Shown here: one piece after another, positions 1 through 7,163 of the stretch | How positions within the stretch are numbered: position 1 is the stretch's first letter | How the letters are laid out: each line of letters starts with the position of its first letter | NCBI GenBank assembly: GCA_021824055.1 | Contig: JAKALV010000034.1 | Coordinates: 1 to 18,842, forward strand | Direction: 5' to 3' | Source: Acidobacteriota bacterium | GTDB lineage: Bacteria > Acidobacteriota > Vicinamibacteria > Vicinamibacterales > SCN-69-37 | Length of the DNA: 18,842 bases | Translations under genes and position numbers: made by a program | The notes under the pieces: generated by a model | Seen by the model: only the letters and a program-made list of their open reading frames with translations | What the model was told of the DNA's origin: nothing | The model's database searches: none

Positions 1-4
1 GTCC

Positions 5-25
5 ACGGTCGTTTCAACCGACCGT
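5..25 (-). terminator. Hairpin around the stop codon of the SUI1 gene
   Basis: Perfect 7-base arms (ACGGTCG at 5-11 and CGACCGT at 19-25) flank a 7-base loop. The stop codon of the SUI1 gene (14-16) sits in the loop. The position fits a transcription terminator or 3'-end stabiliser, but no T-tract is visible before the window edge, so an intrinsic terminator is only a possibility. Confidence 0.4.
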
Positions 26-370
26 CACCCGCTTGACTCCGCGCGCGGTCAACAGCGACGGCAGACGCTTGCGGTGATCGCCCTGCAACACCAGCGTGTC
101 GCCTTCCACGAGGCCGCCACAGCCCAGGCTGGCTTTCAGCGCCTTGACCCACTTCTCGCGCTCACTGGGCGGAAGGCCGAGATGCTCGACGACCGTCACT
201 TCCTTGCCGCCGCGCCCGGAACGTTCCATGCGGACCACCGCGCGAGCTGGACCGCGCGCAGGTGGCGCAGGTGGTGCAGGTGGCGCGGGGGAGATCTGGC
301 GCTCTGGCAACGAATCGCGCAATTTGCTGAGCGCGCCGAACGGATTATGAAACGGCGTGTCGTCGCTCAT
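14..370 (-). CDS. yciH: SUI1/YciH-type translation initiation factor
   Basis: This 118-residue protein belongs to the SUI1 (eIF1/YciH) family. Its bacterial members are thought to act at the ribosome in start-site selection, but their exact role is unsettled. After an N-terminal stretch and a Pro/Ala-rich linker (residues about 28-41), the SUI1 domain fills residues 45-117, with the hallmark GCGG turn at 83-86 and QGDHR at 96-100. An upstream start at 439 is open in frame, but the ATG at 370 is preferred: it lies 5 bases after the stop of the upstream thioredoxin-fold gene, and the extension would be Arg-rich antisense-like sequence. The two genes are probably co-transcribed. The stop codon lies in the loop of a hairpin at 5-25. 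Family assignment is confident; the cellular role is not. Confidence 0.9.
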   Translation of the reverse strand: MSDDTPFHNPFGALSKLRDSLPERQISPAPPAPPAPPARGPARAVVRMERSGRGGKEVTVVEHLGLPPSEREKWVKALKASLGCGGLVEGDTLVLQGDHRKRLPSLLTARGVKRVTVG

Positions 371-375
371 GCGGG

Positions 376-1599
376 CTACCGCTTGGCGTTGAGCAAGGCG
401 AGCATTTCTTTCGACGACTGGTACCCGACGGCGCGCCACACTTCCGCCGCCGACGGATTCAACACGATCACGGTCGGATAGCCGGCCACCGCGAAGCGCT
501 TCACGAGGGCTTTTTCAATGTCGCCGTCGAGCTTGACGCCGACATAACCGGCTTTGAGCTGATCGGCCACTTCCGCGTCGGTCCAGATCCACTCATCCAT
601 GCTCTTGCAGGGGCCGCACCAGTCTGTTTCGAAGTCGATGAGGACGTTCTTGTTTGCGGCCTTCGCCTTGGCGAGCGCGGCGGCAAACGTATGCTCCCAG
701 GTGAAGGGCACGCCGGCCCGCGGGCGGCCGCGTTCGTCGGCCAGCATGTCGTCGGCCTTCCGGTCCGCAGCTTTGGTCACGGGCTTATCCACGACGTCGA
801 AGTCCATCGAGCGGCCATCGGCGCTGAACGACCGGAATTGCAGAACGAGCTCCCTGGCCCCGTCCTTGAGAAACATGAAGCGGTTCGTGCCGCGCGCTTC
901 GGTGTAGCTGAGCACGGCCTTGGCCGCGTCGGGCGCCGAGGCCTCGATCACGCTCCACGAGTCCTCCGTGTTGAAGATCGCGTTGTTGTCGCCGTCCATC
1001 GCGGCCACGAGCGCGCTGATGCCGTTGACGGTGACGGTGCCGGCGCGCCACGAACCGACCGAGAAGCGGAGCAGGTCGGGAGCCGACGCGTCGTTGGCCC
1101 GGACCATCCAGAAATTCACGAAGTAGGGTTCCGTCGTCTTCGTCTCGCTGTAAGGGATGGACAGCTCGACGTTGCTCATCGAGCTCCACCAGTCGAGCGT
1201 CTTCGGTCGCTGCGTTGGCGTGGCCTCGAGCGCCGGGCCGTCGTCGGCGAAGTTGCCGTTGCGGTTGCGATCGATGAAGAGCTGGCAGAGATCGTTCGGA
1301 TGGGCGGCGGTGGCCGTGGCCATCACGGGAATCCACGCGGCCTGGTCGGGGCCAACCTGCAGGCGGCCGACCTTTGCGGGACGCACCACGCCGGCGGGCA
1401 ACGTGGCGGCGGGAGGCACCTCAACGAGCGGGACCTGCGTGCCCTTGGGACTGAAGTTGGGTTTCGGCTGACCGGCCACGGGCGCGTGGTAGGCGAGCTC
1501 GACGTGCACGGTCTGGCTTGCGGCCGCCGGTCGCGCCGCCGTCGGCGGCGTGACGGCCAGCGCGGCAACGGTGAAGGCGGCAAGCACGCGATCGGTCAT
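376..1599 (-). CDS. Secreted protein with C-terminal thioredoxin-fold domain
   Basis: The 407-residue product starts with a signal peptide (about residues 1-28, cleavage near the AAA-S at 26-28). It ends in a thioredoxin-fold domain (about 299-407) with an intact WCGPC redox motif (C328, C331) and the cis-Pro element GYPT. This suggests a periplasmic thiol-disulfide reductase resembling the DsbD C-terminal or thioredoxin_7 type. The middle region (about 30-295) is not recognised. It holds two Asp/Asn-rich loops that look like calcium-binding loops: DRNRNGNFADD at 110-120 and DGDNNAIFNTED at 202-213. The ATG at 1599 is chosen because it opens directly into the signal peptide. A GTG at 1656 would add 19 residues before it. 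Neither start has a good Shine-Dalgarno sequence. The SUI1 gene follows after 5 bases. The redox domain is secure; the substrate is unknown. Confidence 0.85.
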   Translation of the reverse strand: MTDRVLAAFTVAALAVTPPTAARPAAASQTVHVELAYHAPVAGQPKPNFSPKGTQVPLVEVPPAATLPAGVVRPAKVGRLQVGPDQAAWIPVMATATAAHPNDLCQLFIDRNRNGNFADDGPALEATPTQRPKTLDWWSSMSNVELSIPYSETKTTEPYFVNFWMVRANDASAPDLLRFSVGSWRAGTVTVNGISALVAAMDGDNNAIFNTEDSWSVIEASAPDAAKAVLSYTEARGTNRFMFLKDGARELVLQFRSFSADGRSMDFDVVDKPVTKAADRKADDMLADERGRPRAGVPFTWEHTFAAALAKAKAANKNVLIDFETDWCGPCKSMDEWIWTDAEVADQLKAGYVGVKLDGDIEKALVKRFAVAGYPTVIVLNPSAAEVWRAVGYQSSKEMLALLNAKR

Positions 1600-1706
1600 G
1601 GCGAAGGAGTTTACCGCACGGTCAGCGCCAAGGGCAGTGTCCCGGGGTATCCTCACGATGATGCTGCCGCCGACGGGGTCATTTTGAAGAAGTACGAGAA
1701 GCGCCG

Positions 1707-2978
1707 GTGACGCGCCGCGCCCGTCTCGCCGACTGGCTCGGCCTGAACCGCGCCACGCTCGCGGTGCTGGCGGTGATCGGCTGCCTCGGCCTCAGTGAAG
1801 AACTGTGGAGCAATTTCCTCGCGCTGCACCTGAGAGACCAGGCCGCGGCGAAGGACGCGGCGCACGCGGTCTTCACCGCCGCGAAGTACATGGGCGTGAT
1901 CGCCTTCGGCAAGAACCTGCTCGAGGGGTTTGCCTACATCATCGGCGGTGGCGTGGCGCATCGCCTAGGCGCGCGCTGGGCCCTGGCGGCGTCGTCCGTG
2001 CCGATGGCCATCGGCTTTGCCGTGATGCTGCTGACGCGCGAACCGTGGGCGATCGCCGTCGGCGCGCTGCTCATGACCAACTGGGAACCGATGTCCGTGC
2101 CGGCCACGTTCGAGGTGGTCGGCAGCGAGGTGCGCAAGGAACGCCGCACGATCGCGTTTGCCGTCCAGAGCATCCAGAAGCGCCTGCCGAAGATGATTGG
2201 TCCGGCGATCGGCGGCCTCGCGCTGGGCGTCGTGGGGTACTGGCTGAACCTGAGTCTCGCGATCGGCTGCCTGGCGCTGGCCGTGATCCTGCAACTCGTG
2301 CTCACGCGCCGGATGAAACCGAGGGCCGACCCGGCCGCCGTGCCGTTTCGCGAAATCGTGCGCACCATGCCGAAGGACCTGCGGCAACTGCTCGGCGCCG
2401 AAATCTTCATCCGGTGGGGCGACTGGTTCGCCCGCGACTTCGCGGTGCTCTACGTCGTCAGCCTCCTGGTGGAGCGCTGGGGCTGGAGCGAGCGCACCGC
2501 GATCGAGACGTCCGGCCTGCTGCTGTCCATCATGGCCACCACGGCGCTCGCGACGTACGTGCCGATGGCGAAGTGGATCGACCGGTCGACGTCGCCCCGG
2601 CCGTTCATCGGCCTGACGTTTCTGTTGTTCTCGCTGTTTCCGATCTGCCTCGTGCTGTTGCCGAAGGCGTGCGCCGCGTTGGGCTTGCCGGTGATGCTGG
2701 GCCTGGTGCTGACCTACGTGGTGAACGGCCTGCGCGAACTCGGCGAGCCGGCGAGAAAGGCGCTGATTTCCGGCGGGTTCGAGCCGAACGTGCGCGCGCG
2801 CGCCATCGGACTGTACTGGGGGCTGCGCTCGTTCGCGTTCTGTCCCGCGCCGCTCGTGGCGGCGTTCCTGTGGTCGAAGATCGGCGCCGATCTCACGTTT
2901 CTCATCGGCGGCGGCATCGGCCTGGCGGGCACGGCGTGGTTTGTGCTCGGCCAGCGGCCGGCTAAAGCATCGACTTGA
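1707..2978 (+). CDS. MFS transporter
   Basis: This 423-residue, strongly hydrophobic protein has a typical major facilitator length and about twelve membrane segments. The first follows a short basic N-terminus (MTRRARLADW). A loop rich in charge (RRMKPRADP, near residue 200) separates the two six-helix halves. The family moves small solutes across the inner membrane by ion-coupled or uniport transport. The substrate cannot be read from the sequence. The start is a GTG at 1707, with a GAGAAG-like ribosome site about 5 bases upstream. The 3' end overlaps the convergent SDR gene by 17 bases, so the two transcripts would collide or be antisense at their ends. It is divergent from the thioredoxin-fold gene across 107 bases. 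Confidence 0.88.
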   Translation: MTRRARLADWLGLNRATLAVLAVIGCLGLSEELWSNFLALHLRDQAAAKDAAHAVFTAAKYMGVIAFGKNLLEGFAYIIGGGVAHRLGARWALAASSVPMAIGFAVMLLTREPWAIAVGALLMTNWEPMSVPATFEVVGSEVRKERRTIAFAVQSIQKRLPKMIGPAIGGLALGVVGYWLNLSLAIGCLALAVILQLVLTRRMKPRADPAAVPFREIVRTMPKDLRQLLGAEIFIRWGDWFARDFAVLYVVSLLVERWGWSERTAIETSGLLLSIMATTALATYVPMAKWIDRSTSPRPFIGLTFLLFSLFPICLVLLPKACAALGLPVMLGLVLTYVVNGLRELGEPARKALISGGFEPNVRARAIGLYWGLRSFAFCPAPLVAAFLWSKIGADLTFLIGGGIGLAGTAWFVLGQRPAKAST

Positions 2979-3617
2979 TCCACCCGCCATCGACGGCGAT
3001 GGACTGCCCGGTGATGTAGCTCGCGCGGTCCGACGCGAGAAACGCGGCGAGGGCCGCAAACTCGCGCGGCTCCCCGAGCCGCCGCATCGGGATCTCGTCT
3101 TCCCAACGCGCATAGATCGCGTCGATGGTTGTCGACTGCGCCTGCGCCATCTGATTCGACAGATCCACCACGCGCGCGGTCCGCGTGTATCCGGGCAGCA
3201 GGTTGTTCACCGTGATGCCGTCGGTCGCCACTTCATTCGCCAGCGTTCGCGCGAAGGCAATCACCGCCGCGCGCAGGCTGTTCGACAGCATCAGTCCCTC
3301 GACGGGCTGTTTCGCGGCGATCGACGCGATATTGAGGATGCGCCCCCAGCCCTGGGCCTTCATGCCGGGCAGTACCGCCTGCGTGAAGGCCACGGCGCTC
3401 GTGAGCAACACGCGCGTGGCGGCGTCCCAGTCAGCCGGGGACAAGGTCTCGAATCGCCCGGACTTCGGGCCGCCGGAGTTCGTGACGAGGATGCTGACCG
3501 GCCCGAACGCGCTCTCCGTTTCGCGCCTTCCGTGGCCAGCTCCTCGGCCACCGCCAGACCGAGGCCTTTCGACCCGGCAGCCACCACCGCGACGCGATTG
3601 CGAAGACCGAGCTCCAT
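2962..3617 (-). pseudogene. Atypical short-chain dehydrogenase (SDR), frame broken by internal deletion
   Basis: Two reading frames together give one SDR. The N-terminus, from ATG 3617, carries the cofactor-binding segment (VAVVAAGSKGLGLAVAEELA) up to EGAK at residue 33. The rest, in another frame from about 3519 down to the stop at 2962, starts at ESAFGPVSILVTN and continues through IASIAAKQP, LPGYTRT and the C-terminal GQSIAVDGGW. Only about 46 codons separate the start from TNSGG, where SDRs usually have near 90. So about 130 bases, covering beta-2, alpha-C and beta-3, are missing, and the loss is 1 modulo 3. The usual catalytic YxxxK reads NSLRAA here, a variant seen in an atypical FabG-like subgroup, so that feature may predate the lesion. 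ATG 3617 follows the cupin stop by 3 bases, indicating former translational coupling. An assembly error is the alternative to a true pseudogene. Confidence 0.8.
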
Positions 3618-3620
3618 AGC

Positions 3621-3992
3621 CTACCTGCGGAGGTAGTCGTCCGTCTTGGCGAGCCAGTCCTGGCGCGGCGGATCGAAGATGTCCACATCGAGCGTGTCTT
3701 CGATCGCCTCGGCTTTGTGCCACACCATCGACGGGATGTGCAGCACTTCGCCGGCGCGCACCGTGATCTCCTGCTCGCCGTGCTCGCCGATCCAGAAGTG
3801 CAGCCCGCCTTCCAGGATATAGGTCAGCTGCTCGTTCTCGTGTTGGTGTTTCGGAACGATGCAGCCCTTCTTGAGATACACGTGGGCGAGCATCATGCGA
3901 TCGCCCGTGACCAGCCGGCGGTCCAGCTGGTCCGTGACTTTCTCGAGCGGCATGTCGTTCCAGCGGTAGAACGTAACGGACGGTGCGGGCAT
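3621..3992 (-). CDS. Cupin-domain protein, KdgF-like
   Basis: This 123-residue single-domain cupin has metal-site motif 1 as H49-x-H51-x3-Q55 in GCIVPKHQHENEQ, and motif 2 as PSMVWHK with H92. The H-x-H-x3-Q pattern and the C-terminal DIFDPPRQDWL match KdgF-type proteins. Those linearise or help ring-open the unsaturated uronates released from pectin or alginate. The start at 3992 is supported by a clear AAGGGAG ribosome site (3998-4004) 5 bases upstream. A TAGAAT -10-like hexamer lies at 4018-4023 on this strand. The next gene is an SDR, and some SDRs (KduD type) act on the same uronate products, so a uronate pair is conceivable. That SDR is broken and atypical, so the pathway is only an inference. 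Cupin fold confident; KdgF activity moderate. Confidence 0.82.
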   Translation of the reverse strand: MPAPSVTFYRWNDMPLEKVTDQLDRRLVTGDRMMLAHVYLKKGCIVPKHQHENEQLTYILEGGLHFWIGEHGEQEITVRAGEVLHIPSMVWHKAEAIEDTLDVDIFDPPRQDWLAKTDDYLRR

Positions 3993-3997
3993 CGGGA

Positions 3998-4004
3998 CTC
4001 CCTT
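3998..4004 (-). promoter_or_regulatory. Ribosome binding site of the cupin gene
   Basis: AAGGGAG on the minus strand, 5 bases before ATG 3992. It is one of the few strong Shine-Dalgarno sites in this window and fixes the cupin start. Confidence 0.7.
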
Positions 4005-4017
4005 GAAAGCTCAGCAG

Positions 4018-4023
4018 ATTCTA
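4018..4023 (-). promoter_or_regulatory. Candidate -10 element for cupin-SDR operon
   Basis: TAGAAT on the minus strand (five of six matches to TATAAT), 25 bases before the cupin start. No convincing -35 hexamer is seen 16-18 bases upstream, so this rests on the hexamer and its position only. Confidence 0.35.
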
Positions 4024-4058
4024 TCCCGCCGCGTGCTATCGTCTCGCCGGGAGTTGCC

Positions 4059-4937
4059 ATGAAGATGCGCCTCCGGGTTGCGTCGCTGCTGCTGGCCGCG
4101 GGAGTGGCCGGCGTTCCTCAGATCCGCGCCCAGGGCGGAGACTCCGCGCGCGTCTACGTGGCGGTCACCGACAAGGGTGGGAAGCCGATCACGGCTCTGG
4201 GACCCGCCGACTTTGCGGTGTCGGAGGACGGACAGACGAAAACGGTGCTCGATGCCGAGCCGGCGGCCGAGCCCTTGTCGGTCGCGCTGCTCGTCGATCG
4301 CTTCGGCCAGGATGCGACCTACAGCATTCTGGCCGTCCGCGGCGCGCTCGAGAACATCGTGAAGGCGCTTCACGCCGCCAACGCCGACACGGAAATCAGC
4401 GTGACGACGATCGATCCGGCGGCCGTGCCGCAGATCCCGTTCACCATGAGCGCGGTCACCGTGACGAACTTCATCCGGAAGCTGGCGCCGGGCGTGGACC
4501 AGGCGGTGCTGCTCGACGGCATCATCTCGGCATCGCAATCGATGTCGGGCGTGCGGGGTCCGCGCCGGGCGATCGTGGGCGTGATTGCCGGCTACAAAGC
4601 GGACTTTGGCGGCGACAACATGCCGGCCATGAGCCATGCGCTGCAACAGTCGCAGGCGTCGCTCTGGATTCTGGAAGGGCGATCGTCGTTCGGCGGTGGG
4701 TTTTCGAGTACCAGTCGGGATGCCATCCTGAGCCGCTTCGTGCCCATGAGCGGCGGCGCCAGCCTGTCGGTGGCGATCGGCACCGCCCTTGAGACACAAG
4801 CCAGGCGGCTGGCGGGGATGCTGGCGTCGCAGTATGCGGTGACCTATGCCGCGCCCGCACGTGGCGCCGCCACGCTGGCCGTGAGCGTCCGGATCACGAA
4901 CGCGAAAGTGATGGCCCCGTCATGGATCACGCGCTGA
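4059..4937 (+). CDS. Secreted VWFA-like protein (acidobacterial VWFA-related type)
   Basis: The 292-residue product has a signal peptide (residues 1-24, MKMRLRVAS... ending QIRAQ). A short beta-domain follows, opening VYVAVTDKGGKPITALGPADFAVSEDGQ, the layout typical of acidobacterial VWFA-related proteins. The VWFA-like fold then starts at PLSVALLVDRFG (residues 72-83). The metal-site motif DxSxS is absent: D80 is followed by R-F-G-Q, so a canonical MIDAS is unlikely. The family is exported and of unknown function, presumably in protein or surface interactions. ATG 4059 has GGGAG 5 bases upstream; an upstream extension runs antisense through the cupin gene and is rejected. The glycosidase-like gene starts 15 bases after the stop, suggesting one transcript with it. 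Family assignment moderate to good; partner unknown. Confidence 0.8.
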   Translation: MKMRLRVASLLLAAGVAGVPQIRAQGGDSARVYVAVTDKGGKPITALGPADFAVSEDGQTKTVLDAEPAAEPLSVALLVDRFGQDATYSILAVRGALENIVKALHAANADTEISVTTIDPAAVPQIPFTMSAVTVTNFIRKLAPGVDQAVLLDGIISASQSMSGVRGPRRAIVGVIAGYKADFGGDNMPAMSHALQQSQASLWILEGRSSFGGGFSSTSRDAILSRFVPMSGGASLSVAIGTALETQARRLAGMLASQYAVTYAAPARGAATLAVSVRITNAKVMAPSWITR

Positions 4938-4952
4938 TGAAACCGGCATCCG

Positions 4953-6071
4953 ATGCGTAGGCGCGATCTGTTGAAGACGCTCGGGGCCGCCGCGCTCGCG
5001 CTCGGGGGCGGCGTGGATGCGCTGACGCGCGGACGACACGCGCGGCGCAAGAATTTCATCTGGCTTCGGCCGGACGTGAAGAAGCCCGCGGACGTCTGGA
5101 AGCGCGAGTTCGCGCTCATGAAAGCGTCCGGCATCGACGCCATCATTCCCGAGATCTACAACGGCAGCTCCGCGCTCTACGGCAGCCATCGCTTTCCCGT
5201 GAAAGCCAAGTGGCTCGAGATGGCGCTGCCGCTCGCGAAAGAGGCCGGCCTCGAAGTGCACGCGTGGATGTGGACCATGCCGTGCCTGCTGCCGGAGATC
5301 TTGAAGGCGCATCCGGACTGGTACAACGTGAACGCGAAGGGCGAGTCGGCCGCCGACAAGCCGGCCTACGTCAGCTACTACAAGTTTCTCGACCCGGCGC
5401 GGCCCGAAGTCCGCGAGTTCATCCGCGACACCGTGCGCGAACTGGCGTCGATCCCGGGCCTCACCGGCGTTCATCTGGACTACGTCCGCCACCCCGACGC
5501 CATTCTCCCCTCGGGCCTCTGGTCCAAGTACGGCATCGTCCAGGACAGGGTGTATCCGCCCTATGACTATGGCTACACCGACTACAGCCGCACGCGTTTC
5601 AAGGAAAAGTTCGGCGTCGATCCCCTCACCTTGAAGGATCCCGAGTCGAACGCGGCGTGGCTGCAGTACCGGCTCGACTCGGTTGTCGATCTGGTCAACG
5701 ACTATCTGGTGCCGGCGGCAAAGCAGGGCGGCAAGATGATGACGGCCGCCGTCTTTCCCGGTCCGAGCCGCGCGCGGGTCATGGTGCGGCAGGATTGGGG
5801 CCGCTTCCACCTCGACGCATTTCTGCCGATGCTGTACCACACCTTCTACGACGCCGGTCCCGAGTTCGTGAGGACGTACACGGAGGAAGCGGTGCGAGCC
5901 GTGCGCGCGCCGGTCTACAGCGGTCTCTTCGTCGCGCCGCTCAGCGACGCGGACTTCACGCGCACGATGCGGATGGCGGTCGATGGCGGGGCGTCGGGCG
6001 TGTCGATCTTCGATGCCGGGGCCATGACGCCCGCGCGCTGGCAGCTGTTCAAGAACTTCGGCGGCGCATGA
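4953..6071 (+). CDS. Tat-exported glycoside-hydrolase-like protein (GHL10 type)
   Basis: This 372-residue protein opens with MRRRDLLKTLGAAALALGGG, a twin-arginine signal, so it is probably exported folded. The mature part looks like a TIM-barrel glycosidase of the GHL10/DUF4015 kind. Features that support this are FALMKASGIDAIIPEIYNG after the first strand, HAWMWTMP (103-110), GVHLDYVRHP with the probable catalytic-site D176, and FLPMLYH (290-296). Such proteins are expected to act on polysaccharides, but the substrate is not predictable. The start at 4953 puts the Tat motif at residue 2 and is 15 bases after the VWFA gene. The stop overlaps the ATG of the CBM9 gene (ATGA at 6068-6071), a sign of translational coupling. 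The fold is fairly confident; activity is untested. Confidence 0.8.
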   Translation: MRRRDLLKTLGAAALALGGGVDALTRGRHARRKNFIWLRPDVKKPADVWKREFALMKASGIDAIIPEIYNGSSALYGSHRFPVKAKWLEMALPLAKEAGLEVHAWMWTMPCLLPEILKAHPDWYNVNAKGESAADKPAYVSYYKFLDPARPEVREFIRDTVRELASIPGLTGVHLDYVRHPDAILPSGLWSKYGIVQDRVYPPYDYGYTDYSRTRFKEKFGVDPLTLKDPESNAAWLQYRLDSVVDLVNDYLVPAAKQGGKMMTAAVFPGPSRARVMVRQDWGRFHLDAFLPMLYHTFYDAGPEFVRTYTEEAVRAVRAPVYSGLFVAPLSDADFTRTMRMAVDGGASGVSIFDAGAMTPARWQLFKNFGGA

Positions 6072-7132
6072 GACGCGCCCTGCTCACCGCGCTCGTCACG
6101 TCGGCTGTGCTCACGACGGCCCGAAGCGACGTTCGCGGGCACGCCGCGATTCCCCGGCCGCGCGGGTATGTCGCGGTGCGAACGGCCGGTCCGCTTGTCG
6201 TCGACGGCCGGCTCGATGACGCCGCGTGGGCGGCGGCGCCGTGGACGGATGCGTTCGTGGACATTGAGGGCGTCGCGAAGCCGACGCCCGCGCTCGACAC
6301 CCGCGTCAAGATGCTGTGGGACGACCGCTACTTCTATATCGGCGCCGAGTTGCGTGAGCCGGACCTCTGGGCCTACATCACGCGGCACGACGCCGTGATC
6401 TTTCACGAGAATGATTTCGAAGTCTTTATCGATCCGGACGGCGACAGCCACGCCTACTACGAGTTCGAGATCAACGCGCGCGGCACGTTCTGGGATCTGT
6501 TCCTGCCCGAGCCCTACCGCGCCGGCGGCCGGCCGATGAACAGCTGGGAGATTCCGGGACTCCGGTCCGCCGTGCACCTCGATGGCACCCTCAACAACCC
6601 GCGCGACCGGGACCGAGGGTGGAGCGTGGAGTTGGCGATGCCCTGGGCGGTGCTGGGCGAACAGACGCGCCAGGCTGCACCACCGAAAGACGGCGACCAG
6701 TGGCGCGTCAATTTCTCCCGGGTTGAATGGACGCCCGAGACCCGCAACGGCGCCTACCGCGCGAAGCCGGGCGTCGCCGAGCATAACTGGGTGTGGTCAC
6801 CGCAGCACGCCGTCGACATGCATCGGCCGGAGCGGTGGGGGTATGTGCAGTTCTCCGCGAAGGCGGCACCATTCGTGCCCGATGCCGCATGGCCGGCCCG
6901 GCAGTGGCTGCAGTCCGTGTATGAAGCGGAGCGCGAGTTCCGAACGGCGCACGCGCGTTATGCGGACACGCTGGCGGGGCTTGGCGTGGCCGCGCCCGTG
7001 GCCGCGCCACTGCGTGCGCCGCGCCTGTTCGTGACGCCGTCACTGTTCGAGGCGTCCATCGAGCTGGCGGTGACGGGCCGGCCCGTGGAGGTCTGGCACA
7101 TCCGGCAGGATGCCCGCGTCTGGCGCGACTGA
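6068..7132 (+). CDS. Secreted carbohydrate-binding family 9-like protein
   Basis: The 354-residue product has an N-terminal signal peptide (about residues 1-20), then a family 9-type carbohydrate-binding fold. VDGRLDDAAWAAAPW (45-59), RVKMLWDDRYFYIGAELREPD (79-99) and the ENDFEVFIDPDGD segment (114-126) are its usual landmarks, as is YYEFEINARGT (130-140). The domain ends near WGYVQFS. The last 80 residues or so are helical and charged, with no known domain. No catalytic domain is visible, so it may bind glycan for a partner. The partner suggested by context is the preceding glycosidase-like protein, whose stop it overlaps by ATGA. The gene converges on glnA with 31 bases between the stops. 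Confidence 0.85.
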   Translation: MRRALLTALVTSAVLTTARSDVRGHAAIPRPRGYVAVRTAGPLVVDGRLDDAAWAAAPWTDAFVDIEGVAKPTPALDTRVKMLWDDRYFYIGAELREPDLWAYITRHDAVIFHENDFEVFIDPDGDSHAYYEFEINARGTFWDLFLPEPYRAGGRPMNSWEIPGLRSAVHLDGTLNNPRDRDRGWSVELAMPWAVLGEQTRQAAPPKDGDQWRVNFSRVEWTPETRNGAYRAKPGVAEHNWVWSPQHAVDMHRPERWGYVQFSAKAAPFVPDAAWPARQWLQSVYEAEREFRTAHARYADTLAGLGVAAPVAAPLRAPRLFVTPSLFEASIELAVTGRPVEVWHIRQDARVWRD

Positions 7133-7163
7133 TCCTGTAACTTCGCCCCCACGCCCCCAGGGA

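Noticed and set aside
1616..1631. Sigma-54-like sequence TTGGCGCTGACCGTGC upstream of the thioredoxin-fold gene (minus strand)
   Set aside because: GG/GC spacing is right, but three of the twelve consensus positions differ, including the first base of TTGC, and the predicted start would be only a few bases before the ATG. Too weak to call.
3717..4058. In-frame N-terminal extension of the VWFA-like protein
   Set aside because: It lies antisense to the cupin gene; ATG 4059 has a ribosome site and opens into a signal peptide.
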